A DNA stretch of 24,480 nucleotides from SSC4 sp964642445 (GCA_964642445.1 CAZXQZ010000044.1:1-24480); one strand, 5' to 3'. Shown: positions 15,601 to 22,733, counted from the first letter of the stretch. Numbers and translations are program-made. The notes: a model not told the origin generated them from the letters alone.

Positions 15601-16173
15601 GAAAAAGAAAAGGGGCATGCGATCATCCAGCATCTCGTGGTTTTGGGGACGCCGAGTAATGGCACACCCTGGGTCAAGATCCAGGACTGGGCCACGTTCG
15701 CAATTGGGGTGGGCCTCAACAGCCTGGCCACAGTTGCCTGGCCGGTGAAGGTGATCGGCAGCCTGGTTGGTTTTTTCGAGAAAATCGACGATCCACTTGA
15801 CCAGATGCGGCCCAATTCCGAATTTCTGCGCACGCTGACCGAGAGCGACGATCCGCACATCCCGTACTCGGTGATTGCCGGCAATACGTCGCTCATCCCC
15901 AGCGCGCTGGCCGTTGATGCCAGCGACCCCGGCGGTCGCAGCCGGCTCGAACGTTTTCTGGCCAGCCTGAACATGCCACGGATCGTGCATGCCCTGACGA
16001 GCATTGGCTTCCTGGGCGCACCGAACGATATTGCGGTCAGCGTAGCCAGTATCAAGGCCGTGCCCGACAACCGCCAGCCGGCGCCGGTGGAGGTCGAAGT
16101 GGCATGTGATCACGTCAGCTATTTCAGCACGGAGGTTGGGCTGCGCGCGCTGGCCGATGCGCTGGCCAGGTAG
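12664..16173 (+). CDS. Caspase-like protease fused to an alpha/beta-hydrolase
   Basis: A 1169-residue multidomain protein. Residues 1 to about 285 form a peptidase C14 (metacaspase-like) domain: MSRTVYALLVGIDNYPPPVP start, His86 in FYYSGHGSQ, Cys147 in ILDCCHSGTGTR. Residues 290-385 look like a small beta-rich domain (WILNAGTVQGI). Residues about 490-625 form an unassigned domain ending LPDALWQQGLTTFRYWIKLL, and 640-880 is a linker of unknown fold. The C-terminal 290 residues are a lipase/PGAP1-like alpha/beta-hydrolase: RILIYMHGFVGDS, nucleophile Ser969 in VAHSMGG, probable Asp1122 in GAPNDIAVSVASI, His1150 in CDHVSYF. No signal peptide or membrane helix is evident, so it is probably cytosolic. 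Both active sites look complete. Stress, cell-death or anti-phage effector roles are possible, with the protease perhaps releasing the hydrolase, but nothing here demonstrates it. Confidence 0.88.
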   Translation: MSRTVYALLVGIDNYPPPVPQLSGCVNDIRRVHDLLAQQVAQMGDLFAPLVLTDARATRHAVIDGFQTHLTQAQAGDVALFYYSGHGSQARSAPEFWDIEPDRLDETLVCVDSRRPGHWDLADKELSRMIAGVSANDPHIVIILDCCHSGTGTRMLDEEDNGTVRRAPTDGRVRPLDAYLVTPREVAAFGSTAGTDTTDWLSLPHGPHILLAACRADEEAKELDLGGEVRGAFSYFLLDALQRSGGNASYRSLYNQVAAQVQAQVSLQTPQLEAVAGADLDQPFLGGVAPRPMYFTVSYRRGAGWILNAGTVQGIQPPHDQETTCLALFPAGASAEARASLASAIGEARVTTVSAGESTARLALFDGNRPSRAATYQAVISALPLPRLVVALEGNRRALTLLRAALRTAGPDGGPSRLVRSGSRASADLRVAAQANRFRMHRAGDAYPLAVDVTGFDANSAALVVSRLEHMARWLTITRLANAASQVPADAVRLDIVYRDATGAEVTALPGTDLRLDYQFTDAQWLVPGTKIRITNTTRDQRLYCMPLILSEAYAAHSDVIRGAAPGFWLDPGETRWAAAGEWLPMTLPDALWQQGLTTFRYWIKLLVSTHAADATRLAQESLPVTFAPPALVGARQLESDFDNTLDRLLDRVSHRETPPGPARAEALTDWTSSNVSLTVVHAQAQAPIPQVGAAISLGAGVTLQGHPALKGHARLAAHAVATRDLGNLALPAILRDDPDAVPFEFTRGHRGEPGLSVLELSEVEDTAVVTPETPLLITTTQVLAEGETVLPLAYDGEFFVPLGHIQRASAGTVIRLERLTPPTSAGVRDVVGSIKIFFQKLANRHLGMDYPYPLLRTADVAADGTVTYSATGDMAAVRARVAAAQRILIYMHGFVGDSRGMTASSRPEWLQLPNPVPALGERYDLILTVDYENINTRIDENARAIKQRLHDAGLTPSHGKTVHLVAHSMGGLVSRWLIEKEKGHAIIQHLVVLGTPSNGTPWVKIQDWATFAIGVGLNSLATVAWPVKVIGSLVGFFEKIDDPLDQMRPNSEFLRTLTESDDPHIPYSVIAGNTSLIPSALAVDASDPGGRSRLERFLASLNMPRIVHALTSIGFLGAPNDIAVSVASIKAVPDNRQPAPVEVEVACDHVSYFSTEVGLRALADALAR

Positions 16174-16223
16174 TGCAGCCACGGACCTTAGCGGGAACCG
16201 TCATGTTTACAGAGGAGATACAC

Positions 16224-16583
16224 ATGCCGAATCGGCTCGACGAATTCCGTTTCTACCGCACCCGGATGAATGCACGCATCTCCGAGCTGGACCACCTGGG
16301 CATCAAACGTTTTTTCAACCTCGACACAGCGGCCTATCGCGACGGAGCCCTGGATGGCCGGACGAAGGAGCTGTTGGGCCTGGTCGCGTCGGCGGTGCTG
16401 CGCTGCAATGACTGCATCGACTACCACCTCATCCAGTGCGTCGAAGCGGGCTGGTCGGACGAGGAGCTGCTGGATGCATTGAACGTGGCATTGGTGGTGG
16501 GTGGCAGCATCGTCATTCCACACCTGCGCCATGCCGTCGAGACCATCGATTTGTTGCGCGCAGAGGACGGGACTGACAAATAA
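16224..16583 (+). CDS. Small AhpD-like / carboxymuconolactone decarboxylase family protein
   Basis: A 119-residue helical protein of the AhpD-like superfamily. The CxxC-x3-H motif CNDCIDYH places Cys61, Cys64 and His68 as in AhpD-type thiol peroxidase/disulfide reductases, with Glu49 upstream in GRTKELLGLVASAV. Such proteins reduce peroxides or shuttle disulfide electrons as small oligomers in the cytosol. ATG 16224 is chosen for the GAGGAG site 6 nt upstream; the earlier ATG 16203 and GTG 16173 lack one. It begins 50 bp after the caspase-hydrolase gene with no terminator between, so co-transcription is likely. A redox function linked to the caspase cysteine is conceivable but only an inference. 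A perfect hairpin follows 20 bp after the stop. Confidence 0.88.
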   Translation: MPNRLDEFRFYRTRMNARISELDHLGIKRFFNLDTAAYRDGALDGRTKELLGLVASAVLRCNDCIDYHLIQCVEAGWSDEELLDALNVALVVGGSIVIPHLRHAVETIDLLRAEDGTDK

Positions 16584-16603
16584 GCGGGGCACAGTGAACG
16601 TCG

Positions 16604-16653
16604 CCCCCGCCGGAGGAGTTCGCACCTGGGGGTGCGAACTCCTCCGGCGGGGG
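16604..16653. terminator. Perfect 23-bp hairpin between convergent genes
   Basis: The arms 16604-16626 and 16631-16653 are exact reverse complements (core CGCCGGAGGAGTTCGCACC) around a 4-nt TGGG loop. TACTTTTG follows on the plus strand. It lies between the plus-strand AhpD-like gene and the minus-strand PLP-enzyme gene, so it is suited to terminate both directions. The stem is much longer and more perfect than an ordinary terminator, so a REP-like dispersed palindrome is an alternative. Confidence 0.7.
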
Positions 16654-16721
16654 TACTTTTGTGGTAGCACAGCAAAGAACTATCCGTGCTCTCTGCGTTC
16701 TATGTGGTCAACCACGCGCCC

Positions 16722-18182
16722 CTACTGCGCAGCACTGCCCAGGGAGACGGCGAAGGTGCGGAGGCTGGCCGGTTCCAGCGCCTGGGCCAGGTCGGCGATG
16801 ATGTCGGCGGGATGCTCGCCGCCGATACTCAGGCGGATCTGGTTGGGTGGAACGTCGGCCAGGGCGCGGCCGGCGTCACCCTGCTGCTGGTGCGTGGAAA
16901 TGGCTGGGATCGTGGCGACACTCTTGATGCGCCCCAGGTCGGTGGCGCGCCAGATCATCTGCAGGCGGTCGAAGACCTGGCGTGCCGCCATGGCGCCCCC
17001 CTGCACGTCGAAGCTCAAGAGCGTGCCGTAGCGGTTGACGGCCTGCCCATAGTCGTCGGCGCCGTCGGCCAGCCAGAGGTAGCGCGTGGCGACGTCGTGA
17101 CCCGTCGTGCCGGGCAGGCCTGGGTAGGCAACGCGTTCGACCGCCGGGTGTTCGTTGAGGAACTGCGCCACGGTGAGGGTCGCCTGGCTCTGGCGGTCCA
17201 TGCGCAGCCGCAACGTACGCAGGTCGTTCATGGCCATCTGGGCGTTGAACGGGCTGAGCGCCGGGCCGTGGTCGCGGAAGGGCAGCAGTTTGACGTACAG
17301 CGCAAAGTTGCGGCGCAGCTCGTCGGGACCGACGCAGCTGGGGATGTCGTGGCGGGCGATGAGCACGCCGGCGATGGCGAAACCGCTGGTGGCGATGCTC
17401 TTGCTCACCGAGTGCACGACGATGTCGGCGCCGTGCTGCAAGGGGCGCATTAGCGCCGGGGTCGCCACGGTGGCGTCGATGATCAGCGGTACGCCGGCCT
17501 GGTGCGCCAGTTCGGCCACGGCGGCGATGTCGAACACGCCCAGGCTGGGGTTGGCGGGCATCTCGCCGTAGACGAAGCGGGTGTTGTTGTCGATCTGGCT
17601 GGCCCATTCGTCCAGGTCGAGCGGGTTACGCACCCAACGCACGTCGACGCCGCGCTCGTTGGCGTAACGCTGGCTGAAGAGCATGAAGGTGCCGCCGTAA
17701 CATTTGGCGCTGGCGACGATGTTCATGCGCTGGCCGGGGCCGTGGCCGTTGCTGTGGAGGCCGGCGGGCGCCTGGGCCAGGAAGGGGTTGGTGGCCATGT
17801 GGATGGCCGCCATGCCCGACGCTGTCAGGCAGGCACTGACGTCACCGTCGTAGCCGTAACCTTCGAGCAGGGCCATGGTCTCTTCCAGGTAGTGGAAGGT
17901 CGGATTGGCGATGCGGCTGTAGGCCCAGGAGGGCATCAGGTAGGCCAGGGCCGCTTCCATGTGGTCGCTGTCGGCAAAGGCCTGCGCCGGGCTGAGGTAG
18001 GCCGGCTCGATGATGCTGCCCTGGTTGGCCAGGGCGGCGTTCAGGTCGTAGACGCCGTGCACGGCGATGGTGTCGAACTTCTTGCGCCGCATGGTCGCGC
18101 GCCGCGCGGCGGCGGCTGCCATCATCGCCTCGCCCTGGCGGATGTAGTCGTGGACACCGGGTGTGTAGGATGGATTGTTCAT
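16722..18182 (-). CDS. PLP-dependent Cys/Met-metabolism enzyme, O-acetylhomoserine sulfhydrylase or gamma-lyase like
   Basis: Fold-type I PLP enzyme of the trans-sulfuration family, 486 residues, somewhat longer than the usual 390-440 because of an extended N-terminus and a loop around 137-152. Family marks are YSRIANPTFHYLE (88-100), the ASGMAAI cofactor-phosphate segment (121-127), Asp236 in PLIIDATVATP, and the Schiff-base Lys261 in VVHSVSKSIATSGF. Likely reactions are gamma-replacement on O-acetylhomoserine or gamma-elimination of methionine or a related amino acid; the sequence as read does not separate these. It follows the aldehyde dehydrogenase by 28 bp in an Lrp-headed operon, which leans toward amino-acid catabolism. 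ATG 18182 has an AGGG site about 10 nt upstream. Confidence 0.82.
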   Translation of the reverse strand: MNNPSYTPGVHDYIRQGEAMMAAAAARRATMRRKKFDTIAVHGVYDLNAALANQGSIIEPAYLSPAQAFADSDHMEAALAYLMPSWAYSRIANPTFHYLEETMALLEGYGYDGDVSACLTASGMAAIHMATNPFLAQAPAGLHSNGHGPGQRMNIVASAKCYGGTFMLFSQRYANERGVDVRWVRNPLDLDEWASQIDNNTRFVYGEMPANPSLGVFDIAAVAELAHQAGVPLIIDATVATPALMRPLQHGADIVVHSVSKSIATSGFAIAGVLIARHDIPSCVGPDELRRNFALYVKLLPFRDHGPALSPFNAQMAMNDLRTLRLRMDRQSQATLTVAQFLNEHPAVERVAYPGLPGTTGHDVATRYLWLADGADDYGQAVNRYGTLLSFDVQGGAMAARQVFDRLQMIWRATDLGRIKSVATIPAISTHQQQGDAGRALADVPPNQIRLSIGGEHPADIIADLAQALEPASLRTFAVSLGSAAQ

Positions 18183-18210
18183 CGCTTGATTTCCCTGCCT
18201 TTTTTCTTGG

Positions 18211-19623
18211 CTAAAGATTGAAACAGACGACTTTGAGCTCGGTCATTTCTTCGACGGCAAACGGTACGCCTTCACGCCCCAGACCAGAGCCTTTGACCCC
18301 ACCAAAGGGCATGGCGTCGATGCGGTAATCACTGCTTTCGTTGACCATGACGCCACCGCAGTGCAGCTCCTGAATGGCGGTGAAGGCGGTCGATAGATCA
18401 CGCGTAAAAATACCCGCCTGCAGACCGTAGTCGAGCTCGTTGGCCTGGTCGATGGCCTCGGGCAGGGTGCGGAAACGGTAGAGCAGCGTCACCGGGCCGA
18501 ACACCTCCTGGTGGGCCAGGGTGCAGTCGTCGGGCACGTCCTCCAGGATAGTCGGTGCAAAGAAGGTGCCGCGGCGCTCGCCCCCGGTGAGCAGTCTCGC
18601 GCCGGCGGCGACAGCTTCGTCGACCAGCTGCTCGACGCGCTGAGCGGCCGCCTCGTTGATCAGGGGACCCATGTCGGTGGTTTCGTCGAGTTTGTCGCCG
18701 ACGCGATAGGCCTCGGCGGCGGCCACGAAACGATCGCGGAAGTAGTCATACACCTGCTCGTGCACGAGGACACGCTGCACGTGCAGGCAGTTCTGCCCGG
18801 CGGCCCAGAAGGCGCCGCTGACGGTGGCTTCCAGCGCGCAGTCGAGCCCGGCATCGGGCATGACGATCACCGGCGAATTACTGCCCAATTCGGCGCTGAT
18901 CTTCTTCAGGCCGGCGCGGCGCATGACGGCCTCGCCGGTTGCGCGTCCGCCGGTGAAGGAGATCATCCGCACGCGCGGATCACTCACCAGGATGTCACCC
19001 ACTTCAGTCCCCAGGCCGGTGATAACCTGCAGAATCCCGGCGGGCAGGCCGGCCTCGTCGAGCGCCTGCGCCAGCAGCAGGGCGCTGAGGGGCGTCGCTT
19101 CGTGGGGTTTGACGATGATCGTATTGCCGGCCGCAATCGCCGGACCGACCTTGTGCGCCACCAGGTTGAGCGGATCGTTGAACGGGGTAATTGCGCCAAC
19201 GACACCGACCGGCTCGCGGCGGGTGTAGCCGGTGCGGTTCTCGCCGCCGGGCCGCTGGTCGAAACGGATCGTCTCGCCGGTCAGGCGCCGGGCCTCTTCG
19301 GCGCAGAGACGCAGGGTCTCGACGCAGCGGGTGACTTCTTTGCGCGCCTCACGGATCGTTTTGATCCCCTCACGCGCAATCGTGCGCGCAAAGTGTTCGT
19401 GCGCACGGGCCACGTTGTCGGCCGCGGCCGACAGCACCGCCATACGCTGGTGGGTGGGCCAGCGGCGGGCCGTTTCGGCGGCGGCAACGGCCGCACCAAT
19501 CGCCAGGCGCATGTCTGCGGCGCTGGCCTGCGGCACCGTGTCGATCAGGCTGCTGTCCTGGGGGTCGCGGATTTCCATTTTTTGCGGGCGGTCGACCCAC
19601 TCGCCATTGAGAAACATCTGCAT
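18211..19623 (-). CDS. NAD(P)-dependent aldehyde dehydrogenase
   Basis: ALDH superfamily oxidoreductase, 470 residues, normal length. It oxidises an aldehyde to the acid in the cytosol. Visible residues are Asn149 in TPFNDPLN, Lys172 in VKPHEATP (cofactor), FTGGRATG (223-230), the general-base Glu245 in ISAELGSNSP, and the catalytic Cys279 in AAGQNCLHVQRV. EVFGPV and the C-terminal FGGVKGSGLGREG are also present. The PFND and GQNCLHVQ forms place it among broad aldehyde, lactaldehyde or phosphonate/sulfonate-aldehyde branches rather than betaine-aldehyde enzymes, but the substrate is open. ATG 19623 has a GGAGG site 6 nt upstream. It lies 28 bp after the Lrp-type regulator and 28 bp before the PLP enzyme, so the three are probably one transcript. 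Confidence 0.9.
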   Translation of the reverse strand: MQMFLNGEWVDRPQKMEIRDPQDSSLIDTVPQASAADMRLAIGAAVAAAETARRWPTHQRMAVLSAAADNVARAHEHFARTIAREGIKTIREARKEVTRCVETLRLCAEEARRLTGETIRFDQRPGGENRTGYTRREPVGVVGAITPFNDPLNLVAHKVGPAIAAGNTIIVKPHEATPLSALLLAQALDEAGLPAGILQVITGLGTEVGDILVSDPRVRMISFTGGRATGEAVMRRAGLKKISAELGSNSPVIVMPDAGLDCALEATVSGAFWAAGQNCLHVQRVLVHEQVYDYFRDRFVAAAEAYRVGDKLDETTDMGPLINEAAAQRVEQLVDEAVAAGARLLTGGERRGTFFAPTILEDVPDDCTLAHQEVFGPVTLLYRFRTLPEAIDQANELDYGLQAGIFTRDLSTAFTAIQELHCGGVMVNESSDYRIDAMPFGGVKGSGLGREGVPFAVEEMTELKVVCFNL

Positions 19624-19640
19624 CGATCGCCTCCGTGATA

Positions 19641-19672
19641 GGGTGCAGGGTTTAGGGGTTGGGGGTCAGGGG
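19641..19672 (+). other. G-quadruplex-type motif in the lrp-aldehyde dehydrogenase junction
   Basis: Five G runs of 3 to 5 bases with loops of 2-4 bases on the plus strand fit the G3+N1-7 pattern. The transcript of the minus-strand genes is C-rich here, so any quadruplex would form in DNA. It supplies the last codons (PLTPNP) of the regulator. A related GGGGTTGGGG string occurs near 24330. Confidence 0.5.
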
Positions 19673-20146
19673 CACCGCGGTGGTGACCTTGACCTCGGCC
19701 AGGACCAGGCTGGTATGGATGCGGGCCATGCCCGGGATCGGCGTCAGCTGGTCGACCACAAACCGCTCCAGATCCCGCCGGCTGCGTACGACGATCTTCA
19801 GGAGGTAGTCGTATTCACCGGTCAGGTGATGGCACTCCAGGACCTCGGGCATGTCCCGTACAAGCTGCCGGAAGTTATCGACGTGCTCGCGCTGGTGGAG
19901 GGCCAGGCTGACGTTGACGAAACACAGCATGTCGTACCCCACGCGCTCGCGGTCCAGCAAGGCCACGTATTTTTGAATGATCCCCTGCTGCTCCAGCCGC
20001 TTCATGCGGGCATGCACCGCTGGCGGCGACAGGTTGATCTGCCGCGCCAGGTCGGCGTTGCTGATGCGCCCGTTGACCTGCAGCGCCTGCAGGATGCTGC
20101 GGTCCAACTCGTCCATTTCTGTATCTGCGTGTGAAGATTCTATCAT
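19652..20146 (-). CDS. Lrp/AsnC-family transcriptional regulator
   Basis: Amino-acid-responsive DNA-binding protein, 164 residues, family-typical. The N-terminal helix-turn-helix is MDELDRSILQALQVNGRISN followed by LARQINLSPPAVHARMKRLE. The RAM/effector domain follows with VNVSLALHQREHV, PEVLECHHLTGEYDYLLKIV and a G-x-x-R-I-H-T segment (GMARIHTSLV). ATG 20146 has GGGAG 7 nt upstream, which favours it over the internal ATG 20116. It heads a three-gene run with the aldehyde dehydrogenase and PLP enzyme behind a strong promoter, so it most likely controls that operon in response to an amino acid. The final few residues are encoded in a G/C-run repeat and are probably not conserved. Confidence 0.92.
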   Translation of the reverse strand: MIESSHADTEMDELDRSILQALQVNGRISNADLARQINLSPPAVHARMKRLEQQGIIQKYVALLDRERVGYDMLCFVNVSLALHQREHVDNFRQLVRDMPEVLECHHLTGEYDYLLKIVVRSRRDLERFVVDQLTPIPGMARIHTSLVLAEVKVTTAVPLTPNP

Positions 20147-20177
20147 AATCAGTCTCCCATGTCAATACTTATTCGGT

Positions 20178-20206
20178 ATCATATCACAAAGACAGAACAA
20201 ATGCAA
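20178..20206 (-). promoter_or_regulatory. Promoter of the lrp-aldehyde dehydrogenase-PLP enzyme operon
   Basis: TTGCAT (20201-20206), 17-bp spacer, TATGAT (20178-20183) on the minus strand. The predicted start is about 25 nt before the ATG at 20146. The surrounding AT-rich stretch contrasts with the GC-rich genes. Confidence 0.7.
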
Positions 20207-20324
20207 GTATTATGCTAATTAGGCATTCTCTTATTCATGTGGGTGGGGTCGATTCCGGTTTGGCGGCGAAAGATCGAAAGTGAGGAAGCGGGGGTGAGAA
20301 AGTTACGCACTCCCCTCGTTTCTG

Positions 20325-20333
20325 TGGTATGAT
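20325..20333 (+). promoter_or_regulatory. Candidate extended -10 promoter for the moxR operon
   Basis: TGGTATGAT combines a TGn extension with a TATGAT -10 box; no good -35 box is placed correctly, as is allowed for extended -10 promoters. The leader to ATG 20500 would be about 160 nt. The 207-499 part of this spacer (20207-20499) shows no convincing gene; an in-frame upstream extension is Arg/Cys-rich and unlike MoxR. Confidence 0.4.
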
Positions 20334-20499
20334 TCAGGGTGAGGTGCGGCGAGCATGTGCAAGCTCCCTTTTGTGGCAGACGAGCGGGAAAAAACGGCGT
20401 GGCCGCAGGCAGTGGTGCACAACGCGGCGTTTGCGTAGTTGTCGGACGCCGACGAAGATATTCATACGTTGCGTGACGAAGACTCGAAAGGCGAGGCGT

Positions 20500-21441
20500 A
20501 TGCAGGCAGTGCAGGCGTTTGTGGGCGGCGTGATCGATAACGTCGAGAAGGTGATCATCGGCAAACGGGCGGCGATCGAGCTGCTGCTGGTGGCGTTGCT
20601 GACGGAGGGGCACGTGCTGCTGGAAGACGTGCCGGGCGTGGGCAAGACGATGCTGGCGCGGGCGATGGCGATCAGCCTGGGGGGTGCGTTCAAGCGGCTG
20701 CAGTGCACGCCGGACCTGCTGCCCAACGACGTCACCGGTGTGTCGGTGTTCAACCAGCAGACCGCCCAGTTCGAGTTTCGCCCGGGGCCGATTTTCGTCA
20801 ACATCCTGCTGACCGACGAGATCAACCGCGCCACCCCGCGCACGCAGTCGGCGCTGCTGGAAGCGATGCAGGAGCAGCAGGTGACGGTCGACGGTGTGAC
20901 GCGACCGCTGCCACGACCGTTCCTGGTGATGGCCACGCAGAACCCGATCGAGTACGAGGGTACGTTTCCCCTGCCGGAAGCGCAGCTCGACCGCTTCCTG
21001 GTGCGCCTGTCGATCGGTTACCCGGCGCCGGATGACGAGCGCCAGCTGCTGTTGAGCCTGCGCCGCGTGCACCCCATCAACGAATTGCAGCAGGTAGCCA
21101 GCGGCGACGAGCTCCTGCCCTTGCAGCGGCAGATCTGGGACGTGCACGTCGACGAGACCCTGCAGGACTACATGATTCGCCTGGTCACGGCCACGCGCCA
21201 GCACCCCGACCTGGCCCTCGGTGCCAGCCCGCGCGCCAGCCTGGCCCTGTTCAAGACCGCCCAGGCCCTGGCCGCAGTGCGCGGACGTGATCACGTCATC
21301 CCTGACGACGTCAAGTACCTGGTGCCGTCGGTCCTGGCTCACCGCCTGATCGTGCGCCCGGAGGCGGAGCTGCGCGGCAAAACGGCGGTGGCCGTGCTGA
21401 ATGAGATTGTGCAGGAGACGCTGCTGCAGCTTGAGGCGTGA
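20500..21441 (+). CDS. MoxR-family AAA+ ATPase
   Basis: Cytosolic ATPase thought to act as a chaperone or metal-insertion/maturation factor for partner proteins, 313 residues. Walker A is DVPGVGKT (43-50), Walker B LLTDEINRATPRTQ (103-116). Sensor-type ATQNPIEYEGTFPLPEAQLD (145-164) and the C-terminal lid segment GASPRASLALFKTAQALA are all intact. ATG 20500 is chosen because conserved sequence begins there; the open frame to 20329 would begin inside a -10-like element. It is followed by a DUF58 protein and a DUF4129-like membrane protein, the common partners of this MoxR subfamily. The client proteins are unknown, and no von Willebrand A-domain gene is seen within the window. Confidence 0.94.
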   Translation: MQAVQAFVGGVIDNVEKVIIGKRAAIELLLVALLTEGHVLLEDVPGVGKTMLARAMAISLGGAFKRLQCTPDLLPNDVTGVSVFNQQTAQFEFRPGPIFVNILLTDEINRATPRTQSALLEAMQEQQVTVDGVTRPLPRPFLVMATQNPIEYEGTFPLPEAQLDRFLVRLSIGYPAPDDERQLLLSLRRVHPINELQQVASGDELLPLQRQIWDVHVDETLQDYMIRLVTATRQHPDLALGASPRASLALFKTAQALAAVRGRDHVIPDDVKYLVPSVLAHRLIVRPEAELRGKTAVAVLNEIVQETLLQLEA

Positions 21442-21447
21442 TACAGC

Positions 21448-21493
21448 ATTCGTGGCGCGTTGTACGATTCGTTTATTCGTAATCATCATTCGT
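21448..21493 (+). repeat. Four ATTCGT hexamers between moxR and the DUF58 gene
   Basis: ATTCGT starts at 21448, 21467, 21475 and 21488, all in one orientation within 46 bp of an AT-richer spacer. Spacing is irregular (19, 8, 13 bp). It may be a regulatory cluster or chance. Confidence 0.4.
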
Positions 21494-21531
21494 TGACGGC
21501 CAGCACCCCCACCCTGGCCTGGTACTAACTC

Positions 21532-22728
21532 ATGCGCGACTTCGTCCCGGTCCTGTTCGTTCTCTTCCTGATTGCCGTCCTGATGCAGGAGGACACCATC
21601 CTGACGGTGTTTTACGTCCTGGCGGGTGTTTACCTGGGCGGCCGCTGGTGGAGCCAGCGGGCTCTGAAAAACGTGACGCTGCAGCGTCATCTGCCCACAC
21701 ACGCTTTTTTGGGTGAAGTGGTTCCCGTACATGTCGATCTGCGGAACCGCAGCTGGCTGCCGGTGATCTGGCTGCGTGCCCAGGACACGGTACCGGTGGG
21801 CCTGGCCATTGGTCAGGAGAGCCACCGCCAGGTGACGCGCCTGGGCCCGTATGACCACTATCGCTTGCAGTACGTCGTCTATCCCCAGAAGCGCGGGTAT
21901 TATCAGGTTGGACCGCTGCTGCTTATGTCGGGTGATGCGTTGGGCCTGGTCGGTCAGCACCAGCGCCAGGAAGCGCCGGCGTACCTGACCGTGTATCCGC
22001 GCATCGTGCCACTGGCCCACGTGCCGCTGCCGTCGCGTTCACCCCTGGGTACGCTGCACCACACGCAGCCGATCTTCGAGGACCCCACGCGCATCATCGG
22101 CAAACGCGATTACACCACGGGTGACACCCTGCGCCGCATCGACTGGAAGTCGACCGCGGCGGTGGGTCGTTTGCAGGTGAAACAGTTCGAGCCGTCGATT
22201 GCCCTGGAAACAACGATCCTGCTCAACCTGTGTGCGCCCGAATACGAGCTGCGCACACGGGTCGATGCCACGGAGTTGGCGATTGTGGTAGCGGCCTCGC
22301 TGGCCAATTGGATCACCGGCCACAAACAGACGGTCGGACTGGCGACGAACGGCCTCGATCCGCTCAACCCGGCAACGCCGGTGCATGCCATCCCCCCGCG
22401 CAAAGGGCGCGGGCACCTGATGCGTGTGTTGGAGGTGCTGGCGCGTGTACAGACGGGTGAGTCGGTGCCGCTGGCCGCCCTGCTCAGCCAACAAATCGTA
22501 CACCTGGCCTGGGGCACGACGGTGATACTGATCACCAGCCACCTGGATGAGGGTTTGCTGGAGGGACTGCTGCAGGCACGTCGTGCCGGCCTCGATGCGG
22601 TGGTGGTGCTGTGTGGTTATGCCACCGGCCACGCCGACGTGCAGCGGCGTGCGCAGCGTTTTGGCTTCCCCGTGACTATCATTCGCAACGAGCGTGATCT
22701 CGATGTCTGGCGTACGCGCCACGGATAA
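21532..22728 (+). CDS. DUF58 domain membrane-anchored protein
   Basis: A 398-residue protein with two N-terminal hydrophobic segments (about residues 3-18 and 22-40), leaving the bulk in the cytosol. The DUF58 core is recognisable from KRDYTTGDTLRRIDWKSTA (about 190-208) and VKQFEP shortly after. A von Willebrand A-like fold is usual for the region that follows, here TTILLNLCAPEYEL. Function is not established for the family; it is regularly encoded next to MoxR and is assumed to be its partner. It begins 90 bp after moxR and ends 5 bp before the membrane protein, consistent with one operon. No frame damage is seen. Confidence 0.9.
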   Translation: MRDFVPVLFVLFLIAVLMQEDTILTVFYVLAGVYLGGRWWSQRALKNVTLQRHLPTHAFLGEVVPVHVDLRNRSWLPVIWLRAQDTVPVGLAIGQESHRQVTRLGPYDHYRLQYVVYPQKRGYYQVGPLLLMSGDALGLVGQHQRQEAPAYLTVYPRIVPLAHVPLPSRSPLGTLHHTQPIFEDPTRIIGKRDYTTGDTLRRIDWKSTAAVGRLQVKQFEPSIALETTILLNLCAPEYELRTRVDATELAIVVAASLANWITGHKQTVGLATNGLDPLNPATPVHAIPPRKGRGHLMRVLEVLARVQTGESVPLAALLSQQIVHLAWGTTVILITSHLDEGLLEGLLQARRAGLDAVVVLCGYATGHADVQRRAQRFGFPVTIIRNERDLDVWRTRHG

Positions 22729-22733
22729 CTGTC

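Noticed and set aside
18511..19638. 375-residue open frame opposite the aldehyde dehydrogenase
   Set aside because: The aldehyde dehydrogenase motifs are complete on the other strand; this frame has none.
20215..22020. 601-residue open frame antisense to moxR and the DUF58 gene
   Set aside because: It is rich in Gln, His and Arg, has no recognisable domain, and mirrors two well-conserved genes; a GC-driven shadow frame.
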